A stretch of 33,529 bases of DNA from Nitrospirales bacterium (GTDB lineage: Bacteria; Nitrospirota; Nitrospiria; Nitrospirales; UBA8639): the NCBI GenBank assembly GCA_021604005.1, contig BQIV01000046.1, positions 1-33,529 on the forward strand, written 5' to 3'. The notes beneath the pieces are model-generated. The model saw only the letters and a list, made by a program, of their open reading frames with translations, did no database searches and was not told where the DNA came from. Position 1 is the first letter of the stretch, and each line of letters opens with the position of its first letter. Of this stretch, positions 18,173 through 25,861 are shown piece after piece. The position numbers and the translations under genes are program-made.

Positions 18173-18946
18173 ATGTCTTTTTATAAAGGAAGTAAAATAA
18201 ACCAAATACTCAAAAAGTGGCCGCATAGTACGGTGGCAGTATTGTCATGGCTGGAAAAGCAGGGAGCTTATCAGCAACTGATGCGTGAGTATGAAAAGAC
18301 CTCATGGGTGAGGAGAGTTGGACGAGGGGCCTATGTCAGAGAAGGCGAGCAAGTCGAGTGGACAGGCGGACTGTATGCGCTTCAAGAACAATTAGGACTT
18401 CCCATACACATAGGTGGAAAAACCGCACTGTCATTTCAGGGATACGCGCATTTTTTTCCAATGGGAAAAAACATAACGGTCACGCTGTTTGGCTTTCCCA
18501 ATGTCAAACTTCCTCTGTGGTTCAAAGAGTATCGTTGGGAGGTCAAAATCCGATATACCACAACCAACCTGTTCATGAGCCGAGACAAACATGGCCTCAC
18601 ACAAAAAGATATGGGCTCCTATGACGTCAGACTGTCAACACCTGAGCGGGCTGTTATGGAGATGCTGTATGAGGTCCCACAACGAGAATCGTATGAAGAG
18701 GCCAAGCTCATAATGGAAGGGTTAACGACCTTACGCCCACGACTAGTTCAAGCGTTGCTTGAGGACTGCATGTCAGTAAAGGTCAAGCGCCTGTTCATGG
18801 TACTGGCCGAAACCTGCAAATACGCGTGGGTAAAAAAGCTTGACCTATCACAGGTGGCCTTTGGCAAAGGGAAGCGTATGTTAGTCAAAGGCGGACGGTT
18901 GAACCCTACATACCATATCACGGTGCCGAAGAATCAGATGGGTTGA
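18173..18946 (+). CDS. AbiEi family antitoxin / transcriptional regulator (type IV TA)
   Basis: A 257-aa protein of the AbiEi family. An N-terminal winged-helix region (about 1-60) contains VLSWLEKQGAYQQLMREYEK and WVRRVGRGAYV. It is followed by the AbiEi core with LPIHIGGKTALSFQGYAHF and VRLSTPERAVMEMLYEVPQ. In known systems AbiEi binds inverted repeats in its own promoter to repress the operon, and it counteracts the AbiEii nucleotidyltransferase without direct complex formation. Here the partner gene directly downstream carries a premature stop, so this may now be an antitoxin without a working toxin. The start ATG at 18173 has no SD but lies right after a good promoter. Composition is slightly more AT-rich than the neighbours, typical of transferred TA genes. 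Confidence 0.85.
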   Translation: MSFYKGSKINQILKKWPHSTVAVLSWLEKQGAYQQLMREYEKTSWVRRVGRGAYVREGEQVEWTGGLYALQEQLGLPIHIGGKTALSFQGYAHFFPMGKNITVTLFGFPNVKLPLWFKEYRWEVKIRYTTTNLFMSRDKHGLTQKDMGSYDVRLSTPERAVMEMLYEVPQRESYEEAKLIMEGLTTLRPRLVQALLEDCMSVKVKRLFMVLAETCKYAWVKKLDLSQVAFGKGKRMLVKGGRLNPTYHITVPKNQMG

Positions 18947-18966
18947 GCGGCGGCCGGAGTAAGGAC

Positions 18967-19887
18967 GTGAAAAAAAGCCCCTACTTCAAACAAGTGGAGT
19001 TAATTCTGCAAACAATTCCGCACATCGCAACGGAAACAAGCTTTGCGCTGAAAGGCGGAACCGCGATCAATCTCTTCGTGCGGGACATGCCATGACTGTC
19101 TGTGGATATTGACCTGGCCTATTTACCACGGGATGAGCCACGCGACACGGCTCTGAACAAGATCAGTGAGGCACTCCGCCGCATCGCTTCCACGCTAAAG
19201 AAAGCCATGCCTGGCGTCAAAACCCAGGAAAGTCGAGCACAAGAACCACAGCGGACCACAAAGCTGGTAGTGGCAAACAGCCAGACACGAATCAAAATCG
19301 AGCCGAACGAGGTGCTTCGAGGTTCGGTCTTTCCACCCGAAGAACGGGAGCTGACACCACGCGCGGAAGGCATGTTTGAGCGTTCGGTGACGGCATGTGT
19401 GCTTTCAACCCCGGATCTGTATGGTGGCAAGATCTGCGCAGCATTAGACCGCCAGCATCCACGGGATCTCTATGACGTAAAAGTTCTCCTTGAACAAGAA
19501 GGGTTGACGGATGAGATACGCAAAGCTTTTGTCGTCTATCTCGCCAGCCATGATCGGCCTATAAGCGAGCTGCTCGCCCCCACAAGGAAGGAGATACGGC
19601 AGATCTATGAACACGAGTTCGTCGGCATGACCATTGATACGGTCTCCTACGAAGATTTACTCGAAGCCAGAGCGCACCTCATTGCAACACTGAGGAAAGA
19701 ATTAACCGATGACGAGAAGACCTTTCTCCTTTCGCTCAAAAAAGGTCATCCAAACTGGAGCCTCCTGGGCGTCGAAGGAATAGAGAAGCTGCCAGCTGTA
19801 CAATGGAAATTGAAAAACATTCACAGCATGCACGAAAAGAAACATGCCGAGGCACTGGAAAAACTCAAAAAAGTTTTGGCGTATTGA
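18967..19887 (+). pseudogene. AbiEii nucleotidyltransferase toxin interrupted by an in-frame TGA
   Basis: The full frame runs from GTG 18967 (GGAG and AAGGA just upstream) to 19887, 306 codons, and is the usual second gene of an abiE pair, 20 bp after abiEi. Codons 1-42 give KKSPYFKQVELILQ and the nucleotidyltransferase motif FALKGGTAINLFVRDMP. Codon 43 (19093-19095) is TGA where the family has Arg (PRLSVDIDL), consistent with a CGA-to-TGA change. After it the same frame continues with LSVDIDLAY (the DxD catalytic pair) and later with DLYGGKICAALDRQHPRDL, the third conserved motif. Everything else is intact, so the lesion is recent. Without readthrough, the GG motif and the DxD motif end up on separate polypeptides, so the toxin should be dead. 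A start at GTG 19102 would give a 261-aa product lacking the GG motif. Confidence 0.85.
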
Positions 19888-20080
19888 AACAAGTACTCAT
19901 GAAACTCAACGCTGAACGAAAAAGAGTAGTACGTATAATGGAAAAACTGGAATGTAAAGTTTTTGTATACAAAAGACGGAAGTTATTGAAATGGCTATAA
20001 ACGCTAAACTGTTGATACGTGTATGAAGAGACAGTTCTCCCGAATATTGACTCTGGATGAAAGAAGACGAGAAAGCTGGC

Positions 20081-20548
20081 TTAATCACTTGGCGGTTCGA
20101 AATGTCCTGGTATGCGGTTTTGCCAGGGAACGGTGGCGGTCTTTGCCTGTTTCAGTAGGCTTTTGAGGTTTACTTCTGCAGCTCGCAAAAGTTTTGGTTC
20201 TCCGCTTTGAAGAAGTGCGGTGAGGAGCGAGTACATGTCGCGTTGTTCCTGAGGCGAATGGGCGATGAGTTCTAGAATGGGGTCTGGGGAATCTACATTT
20301 GTCCAATCACTATCTTTCTCGTCAGGGTAACCTAAAAGGAGATTGATTGCGGTTGGATTACTATAGAGCCAGCCTGGCGGTATACCAAGTGCAGTCGCCA
20401 ATGCTTCAAGTCGTGAGGCTGGAGGATCCAATTCACCGGCTTCGATGGCTTCAAGCTCTGTTGAAGGCATGCCGACTTTTTTGGCTAATCCCGTCACGGA
20501 ATTTCCTCGCATGCGCCGCCAGGCCTGAATGTATTCATTGATAGGCAT
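20081..20548 (-). CDS. XRE-family helix-turn-helix regulator
   Basis: A 155-aa protein with an N-terminal XRE/Cro-type HTH (about residues 5-62). Its pattern is IQAWRRMRGNSVTGLAKKVG, then PSTELEAIEAGELDPPASRL and LEALATALGIPPGWLYSNP. The remainder (about 65-155) is a helical tail with no enzymatic motif. It lies downstream of dnaE on the same strand, 163 bp away, so it may be read through from the imuB-dnaE operon or have its own promoter. Whether it regulates that operon, the AbiE remnant or something else cannot be told from sequence. No good ribosome-binding site is visible before the ATG. Confidence 0.85.
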   Translation of the reverse strand: MPINEYIQAWRRMRGNSVTGLAKKVGMPSTELEAIEAGELDPPASRLEALATALGIPPGWLYSNPTAINLLLGYPDEKDSDWTNVDSPDPILELIAHSPQEQRDMYSLLTALLQSGEPKLLRAAEVNLKSLLKQAKTATVPWQNRIPGHFEPPSD

Positions 20549-20711
20549 GGGCTGATCTTAGCCAACACCCAGACGCATGTCTAGTGTTCTTTGACCTCAT
20601 CGCTCTTGAACCGTCGCTCGTCGCTCATGAAGCGTTAAACATAAAAAAATAGCAATGCGACTCTTTCTACGAAATACGAGATACGAACAGCGAGATACGT
20701 TTTTAGTCCGC

Positions 20712-23700
20712 TTATGATATTTCACGTTTGCAAGGAGATGATCCTTTTCGAACAACGGCCTCGTTAAATATGGAGAACCGGGAAGACATGTTGCTGGAAA
20801 GCGTGCGAATTTCCTTGACGATCAATGAATAGGTTTGAAATTCTTCCTCAATGACACCATCCAGAATGTATGGGCCATGATTGGTTAAGAGATGACCAAA
20901 CTGCCGGTACGTTTTCGGGAAAAACGTGGCTTCATACAATCCTGTTTTATCTTCAAAGGTCACGAATTCCATGGGTTCCTGGCGTTTCGTCTGAACGGAT
21001 TTTTCGGTGATCATCCAGCCGATCATCGTAATGGGTTGTCCAACATGCAGGTGTATGTCGCAGGCTGACACAGCATGTAACCCTTGAAGCGCTTCTTCAA
21101 ACAATTCGAGTGGATGTGTGTTGAGCGGGAATCCGAACAGTTCAATCTCATGTTGAATTTTTTGACTTGGAGCGTAATCTGGTGGAATGGGAAGCGCCGA
21201 TGAAACGTGAGGGGTGAGAAGTGAGGCGTGAAAATCTGAACCATGTGGGCCGGGTGAAACATGGGTGGAGTGAGTGTATGGCATGTGACGACTGAACCCT
21301 TGCTGTGCATGATGAGCATACAGGCGCCAGAGGAGGCCTGGACGTGTAACGTCTCCTGCAACACTATCGAAACATCCGGCTTTGATTAATGTCCGGGTGT
21401 GGGCTTGCTCTCCCTTCGTGCGGATCAGAAAATTCTGCAATGATCGAAATGGGCCATGTTGAGTTCGTTCCTTGAGAAGATGAGCGATCATATCGGCTTT
21501 CAGCCCTTTGATGTGCATGAAGCCCATGCGAAGGGTTTTGCCGATTCCCACATATTCCCAACAACTGGCATTGATGTCTGGCAGTACAATGGTCAATCCC
21601 ATACGACGGGTTTCCGAGAGATAGGCAAATGGAGAATAGAACCCGCCTTGATTGTTGAGCACGGCTGCCATGAATTCTGCGGGATAATAGGTTCGAAGGT
21701 AGGCGGATTGAAACGAGACTTGTGCATAGGATGCGGAATGAGGCTTACAGAAACTGTATCCCGCAAAACTCATGATCATGTTCCACATCGTGGCGATCGC
21801 CTGTTCCGACGCTCCGTTGGCGGCAGCTCCACGAGAGAATTGCACATGATAATCCTGGAGCTGTCGTTCCTTGTGCTTTTTACTCAGGATTTTTCTGAGT
21901 TGATCCGCATCTTCCACTGAAAAGCCTGCCACAGCCATCGCGACTCGTGTCACATCTTCCTGGTACACCATAATGCCGTGAGTGTCGGCTAACACTTTCT
22001 CGAACATCGGGTGAATCGGTTGATGTGTCTCACCATGGGCACGCAGCACGAAGCCCCGGTTGTAGGGGTTGCCTGCCGGACGAACGAGAGAGGACACCAT
22101 GACGACATAATCGAAAATATCGAGCGTTGATTGTCGTGTCTTGGTCATGGCTTTCCACAGTTTTCTCAGCAACAGACGCGTGGCGGGCGATTCGATATAA
22201 AAGCATCCGATCGTATCGGTCTGACGAATTAACTCTTGAGTCCGGGGATCATGAATAGGATCCCATGATGTGTGGGTAAGACGTCGTTCCGTATGAACCG
22301 CGACGGCATCAAGCGCATCTCGAATCACGGCGAGCGAACGATTCCCTAAAATGTCGAGTTTGACGAGGCCGGCATCTTCGGCTTGATCTTTTTCCCATTG
22401 GATAACGGGCACACCTTTGGGTGCAATTTGGATTGGGACATAACGTTGAATCTCACCCGGAGCGATGATGACTCCGCCACAATGAACGCCGAGATGTTGC
22501 AAGCATCCTTTGAGGCGGAGTGCGACAGAGAGTATTTCCGGCCATGGTTCAGCTATTCCGATGGCTTGGCAAATGTTCTCTGCCCAGGAGCGTAACGTGT
22601 GGGTTGCCGGAGAGGGATGGAATGCTGTCTGACGTACAAGTCGTGGCATCAATCGATTGAGTTCGGCTGGAGCCATGCCGTACACCTTGGCGACCTCGCG
22701 AATTGCCGCGCGGAAGCCAAGCGTGTTGTGGTTGGCCACCATGGCGGTTTGACGAGTGCCGTATTTTGCGAAGATATAATCCAGAATACGATCCCGTTCA
22801 TCCCACGGAAAGTCAATGTCGATGTCTGGCGGATCTTGTCGTCCGGCATTCAAAAACCGTTCAAAAAACAAGTTATGACGAATCGGGTCGACATGCGTGA
22901 CGCCTAGGCAATAGGAGACGATGGAGGCGGCCGCCGACCCCCGGCCACATGTACGTGGCGCTTGCTGGACGATGTCTTCGACGATTAAGAACCACATGGC
23001 AAATCCTTTTGAACGAATCACGTCCAGTTCAGTCTCGATTCGTGTTCGGACTTCATCGGAAATTTTCCCGTATCGTTGTCGGGCGCCTTCGTATGTTTTG
23101 GCTTGGAGGGTGGAAAATGTTTGTGGATCTGTTCGGTCACGAAAGGCTTGCTGCATTCGAGCCTTGAAATTCCATTCGGTGTGGCAGCGGTCGGCAAGAC
23201 GACTGGCGTTGAGCAGTGCATGCGGAATATGCACATAGTGCGGTTCCAGAGCTGAAACCGGGGCAAGCCATTGGTGACGGGAACAGTGAGCGTCTGGCGG
23301 CAGTTGAGACAGCGTGGTTTTCAAGGCAATGGCGCGTAACGCACGATGAAGATGAAAACCTTTAGCATCAACAAAATGCACGCGATTGGTTGCGACTGGG
23401 GGAATCCCTGTCCGCCGGCTCAATGCCACGGCTTGATGCATCATGACTCCCGGTGTCAATTCAACATAGAGATTGTGCCGTTTTCGCTTTTTCCATGCTG
23501 TCAGAGCGGGAATATCATCGGACAAAACAAGAAGATCCCGATAATGCTGGCTCACGGTTTCAATGAAATCAAAGTCATCATGACAGTGCCGGGCCGACAG
23601 GATGCGACAGAGGTTTGTATAGCCAGTCATGGTCGTTGCGAGTAATGTGGCTCGGTGATGCTGGTGAGTAAGCTCAGCCCCGAGAATCGGTTTGAGCCCT

Positions 23701-23873
23701 GCCCGCTTGGCTGTTTCCACGAATCGAACAGCGCCATATAGGCCATTGGTGTCGGTGAGTGCGAGCGTGTCGGCTCCATGAGACTTGGCCGTAGCACACA
23801 ACTCCTCCAATGAAGACACCCCGGACATGGGTGAATAATTAGAATGGACGTGCAGATGAACGAAGGGTGGCAT
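20712..23873 (-). CDS. dnaE2: DnaE-type (DnaE2-like, error-prone) DNA polymerase III alpha subunit
   Basis: A C-family replicative-type polymerase of 1,053 aa from the chosen start. Domains in order: PHP (HLHVHSNYSPMSG at 6-18); palm with the catalytic PDIDIDF (Asp 352 and 354) and the third Asp in LVKLDILGNRSL (Asp 507); the helix-hairpin-helix region near FSVEDADQLRKILSKKHK; and a C-terminal OB fold (MIGWMITEKSVQ ... MEFVTFEDKTGLYEATFFP). All polymerase carboxylates are present. Coupling with an inactive Y-family polymerase identifies it as the mutasome DnaE rather than the main replicase. Its ATG at 23873 lies inside the 3' end of imuB (35-nt overlap) after a G-rich site, giving translational coupling. 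The frame is open 18 codons further up, but those lie deeper in imuB and look unlikely. Confidence 0.9.
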   Translation of the reverse strand: MPPFVHLHVHSNYSPMSGVSSLEELCATAKSHGADTLALTDTNGLYGAVRFVETAKRAGLKPILGAELTHQHHRATLLATTMTGYTNLCRILSARHCHDDFDFIETVSQHYRDLLVLSDDIPALTAWKKRKRHNLYVELTPGVMMHQAVALSRRTGIPPVATNRVHFVDAKGFHLHRALRAIALKTTLSQLPPDAHCSRHQWLAPVSALEPHYVHIPHALLNASRLADRCHTEWNFKARMQQAFRDRTDPQTFSTLQAKTYEGARQRYGKISDEVRTRIETELDVIRSKGFAMWFLIVEDIVQQAPRTCGRGSAAASIVSYCLGVTHVDPIRHNLFFERFLNAGRQDPPDIDIDFPWDERDRILDYIFAKYGTRQTAMVANHNTLGFRAAIREVAKVYGMAPAELNRLMPRLVRQTAFHPSPATHTLRSWAENICQAIGIAEPWPEILSVALRLKGCLQHLGVHCGGVIIAPGEIQRYVPIQIAPKGVPVIQWEKDQAEDAGLVKLDILGNRSLAVIRDALDAVAVHTERRLTHTSWDPIHDPRTQELIRQTDTIGCFYIESPATRLLLRKLWKAMTKTRQSTLDIFDYVVMVSSLVRPAGNPYNRGFVLRAHGETHQPIHPMFEKVLADTHGIMVYQEDVTRVAMAVAGFSVEDADQLRKILSKKHKERQLQDYHVQFSRGAAANGASEQAIATMWNMIMSFAGYSFCKPHSASYAQVSFQSAYLRTYYPAEFMAAVLNNQGGFYSPFAYLSETRRMGLTIVLPDINASCWEYVGIGKTLRMGFMHIKGLKADMIAHLLKERTQHGPFRSLQNFLIRTKGEQAHTRTLIKAGCFDSVAGDVTRPGLLWRLYAHHAQQGFSRHMPYTHSTHVSPGPHGSDFHASLLTPHVSSALPIPPDYAPSQKIQHEIELFGFPLNTHPLELFEEALQGLHAVSACDIHLHVGQPITMIGWMITEKSVQTKRQEPMEFVTFEDKTGLYEATFFPKTYRQFGHLLTNHGPYILDGVIEEEFQTYSLIVKEIRTLSSNMSSRFSIFNEAVVRKGSSPCKREIS

Positions 23874-25071
23874 GTGTGTTCCCCCACCAAATCGCTTGTG
23901 CCCCGAATCGTGCTCGAATCTGATCAAGGGCCAGTGTTAAGCGGTGTGATTTTTTTTGTACAAAAGGTTCTGGAATGAGTGCTTCTTGAAATAGTTCGCC
24001 TTGCTCGATGAATGTGGTGAGGTGTTCCGCGTGTATGGCGAGGCGACTGATTCGGACCCGGCGTTTGAACATTCGTGCAAGCAGCGTTGTGGCATAGGGG
24101 AACAGGTCCACTTCCCAGTAGGTTCCCGGTGTCACGGCGTGCGCTTTCGCCATTTCTATTCCGTCACGATACTGAAATTCGACTCTGATCGCGTGGCACA
24201 TTCGTTGTTGATGCCGTAACTGCCGACAGACTTCTTCGAGGAGCCCATACAACGCACTATGGAGTCGATGGATATCGATGTCATCGGAATCGAGTTTCAT
24301 GGTCGCTTCAATCTGTGGTTGTTGGGGTGGGCAGAGAACGGGGGATGAGTCTGTGCCATGTGCCCAGGCATGCAGGGACCGGGCATGTTGTCCCAGTACT
24401 ATTTCAAGGTGGGCGAGTTCAATGTCTGCAAGATCGTGTAATGTCTGGATATTCAAATCAGACAATAACGGCAAGATTATCTTCGTATGATGGGGGCTAA
24501 ACGGTAAGGTCTGAATGGGAAGTGGTGCCAGAAAGGCTTCTTCAGAGCCATGATGAATGTCGCACAGGCGTGGAGGCGTGACGACTGTTGATGCAATCCG
24601 TGCGACGAGTTTGTTGCTGGCCAATCCGGCAACTCCCACGAGTCCATATTGCTGTGCGATGTCTCGTTTAATTCGCATGGTGGCATCACAGGCCAATCCA
24701 AAGAGACGTGTGGTGCCGGTCAGATCAAAAAAGAACTGACCAGGTTGAATCGGTTCCCACACTGGGGAATATTGCCGGATGGTGTTTACGAGTGCATGGT
24801 GAGCTTGCCGAACTTGAGCGCGACGTGGAGGCAGAATGTGGAGCGACGGACATTGCTGACGAGCCTGTGCGACAGAGAGGCCAGGCAAGACGCCGTCTTG
24901 CTGGGCTTCTTGTGACACTTCAGTAATGGGTGCTCGAGCGGCTGGTGAAACCGAAACAGCAACCGGCCGTGTTTGTAATGAAGAGTCGTCTAGGCGCGCG
25001 AGAGCGATGGAAAACGTGGGAATAGAAAAGCAGGCAATATGACGATCCATCGTTCGAGCAAGCCCTTTCAT
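23839..25071 (-). CDS. imuB: ImuB-like, catalytically inactive Y-family polymerase
   Basis: A 410-aa DinB/UmuC-like protein. The fold is evident from YSPVWEPI...FFFDLTGT (102-120), VAGLASNKLVARIAS (147-161), the helix-hairpin-helix part LLSDLNIQTLHDLADI and the tail LTLALDQIRARFG (378-390). The catalytic acids are gone: the motif expected as VDMDAFF reads FSIPTF (16-18 are Ser-Ile-Pro), and SLDEAYLD reads QPGQFFFD (Gly 111 and Gln 112 replace Asp and Glu). ImuB proteins are known to be inactive hubs that bind the sliding clamp, ImuA and DnaE2. QGELF (357-361) in the little-finger position could be the clamp-binding peptide. There is no imuA upstream. The start at 25071 has no clear SD; an in-frame ATG at 25050 is an alternative. 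Confidence 0.85.
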   Translation of the reverse strand: MKGLARTMDRHIACFSIPTFSIALARLDDSSLQTRPVAVSVSPAARAPITEVSQEAQQDGVLPGLSVAQARQQCPSLHILPPRRAQVRQAHHALVNTIRQYSPVWEPIQPGQFFFDLTGTTRLFGLACDATMRIKRDIAQQYGLVGVAGLASNKLVARIASTVVTPPRLCDIHHGSEEAFLAPLPIQTLPFSPHHTKIILPLLSDLNIQTLHDLADIELAHLEIVLGQHARSLHAWAHGTDSSPVLCPPQQPQIEATMKLDSDDIDIHRLHSALYGLLEEVCRQLRHQQRMCHAIRVEFQYRDGIEMAKAHAVTPGTYWEVDLFPYATTLLARMFKRRVRISRLAIHAEHLTTFIEQGELFQEALIPEPFVQKKSHRLTLALDQIRARFGAQAIWWGNTHATLRSSARPF

Positions 25072-25121
25072 TGTCGGTCATGGAAATCTTGGCATTCCTT
25101 GAAATATCCTCAAAAATCATG

Positions 25122-25152
25122 ATCAATATGCAACCAATGGTTGCATATTGAT
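25122..25152. promoter_or_regulatory. Perfect palindrome (operator candidate) between imuB and the RHH-PemK genes
   Basis: Two 14-bp arms, ATCAATATGCAACC (25122-25135) and GGTTGCATATTGAT (25139-25152), are exact inverse complements around AAT. The palindrome lies 50 bp before imuB and 99 bp before the RHH antitoxin gene, which are divergent. It is too symmetrical and too far from gene ends to be a terminator, and no T-tract follows. It is probably the binding site of a dimeric regulator: a LexA-like repressor, the XRE protein downstream, or the RHH antitoxin itself. Confidence 0.65.
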
Positions 25153-25251
25153 AAATTTCTGTCAATGTTCCTGGAGAAAAATCACGATAAATCTGGGGCT
25201 GGTCTTTAATGTGTCTTAGAATAGCTATAAATGTTGGAGGTATGAGGTATT

Positions 25252-25482
25252 ATGAAGACCGTGCAAATGACTCTAGACGAAGGTCTGCTAGTGGCTGTGG
25301 ATAAAGCGGCCAGACGGATAGGCACAACGCATTCCGGTTTTACTCGCGATGCGCTTCGGTTGGCATTAGAGAACCTGCAAATGGCTGAGTTTGAACAAAA
25401 GCATCGCGAAGGGTATCGACGCAAACCAGTCAAACCAGGGGAGTTCAGCGATTGGGAAGAGGAGCAGGTATGGGTAGAGTGA
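25252..25482 (+). CDS. Ribbon-helix-helix antitoxin (MazE/CopG-type)
   Basis: A 76-aa protein. An N-terminal ribbon-helix-helix fold reads KTVQMTLDEGLLVAVDKAAR then RIGTTHSGFTRDALRLALEN (residues 2-41). The charged C-terminal tail (QKHREGYRRKPVKPGEFSDW) is typical of the toxin-wrapping part of antitoxins. The stop at 25480 is separated by one base from the toxin's ATG, so the two are translationally coupled. It presumably neutralises the PemK/MazF-like ribonuclease and represses the shared promoter. GGAGG and GAGGT precede the start. It is divergent from imuB. Confidence 0.88.
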   Translation: MKTVQMTLDEGLLVAVDKAARRIGTTHSGFTRDALRLALENLQMAEFEQKHREGYRRKPVKPGEFSDWEEEQVWVE

Positions 25483-25483
25483 T

Positions 25484-25795
25484 ATGAAGCATGGCGATAT
25501 CCATTGGTATCGGTTTTCTCAACCCGACAAGAAATGGCCGGTGGTCATTCTCACACGAGATTCTGCGTTTGAATGGTTGTCTGAAGTGACCGTGGCTCCC
25601 ATTACCTCCATCATTCGTGACATCCCATCTGAAGTGGCATTGACCACGGCTGACGGCTTGCCGAAGGCCTGTGCGATTAATTTCGATCATCTTCAAACCG
25701 TGTCCAAAAGTAAAATCGGTCCTCGCATTACTTCCTTAAGCCCTAAGAGGTTAGCCGACGCACGGATCGCCTACTTGTTTACTCTAGGGTTTTGA
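25484..25795 (+). CDS. PemK/MazF-family mRNA interferase toxin
   Basis: A 103-aa toxin of the MazF/PemK fold: MKHGDIHWYRF at the start, then KKWPVVILTRDSAF and EVTVAPITSIIRDIPSEV, the usual order of the strand-forming motifs. The later stretch ACAINFDHLQTVSKSKIGPRI completes the family pattern. Members cut single-stranded RNA at short specific sequences; the specificity here cannot be predicted. It is full length with no frameshift, so this TA pair looks functional, unlike the AbiE pair further up. Confidence 0.9.
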   Translation: MKHGDIHWYRFSQPDKKWPVVILTRDSAFEWLSEVTVAPITSIIRDIPSEVALTTADGLPKACAINFDHLQTVSKSKIGPRITSLSPKRLADARIAYLFTLGF

Positions 25796-25861
25796 ATGCG
25801 TTTGAAAGCGTAAAATAAAATAGTTGAAATAGTGAAGCGGGTGTACAGAGGACAGCAAAGA

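Noticed and set aside
19093-19095. TGA in abiEii as a selenocysteine codon
   Set aside because: The family has Arg here, not Cys, and I see no SECIS-like hairpin just after it; a nonsense mutation is simpler.
20570-20705. Near-repeats such as CGAGATACG between the XRE and dnaE genes as a CRISPR or iteron array
   Set aside because: Units are short and irregular with no constant spacing; it looks like simple-sequence drift.
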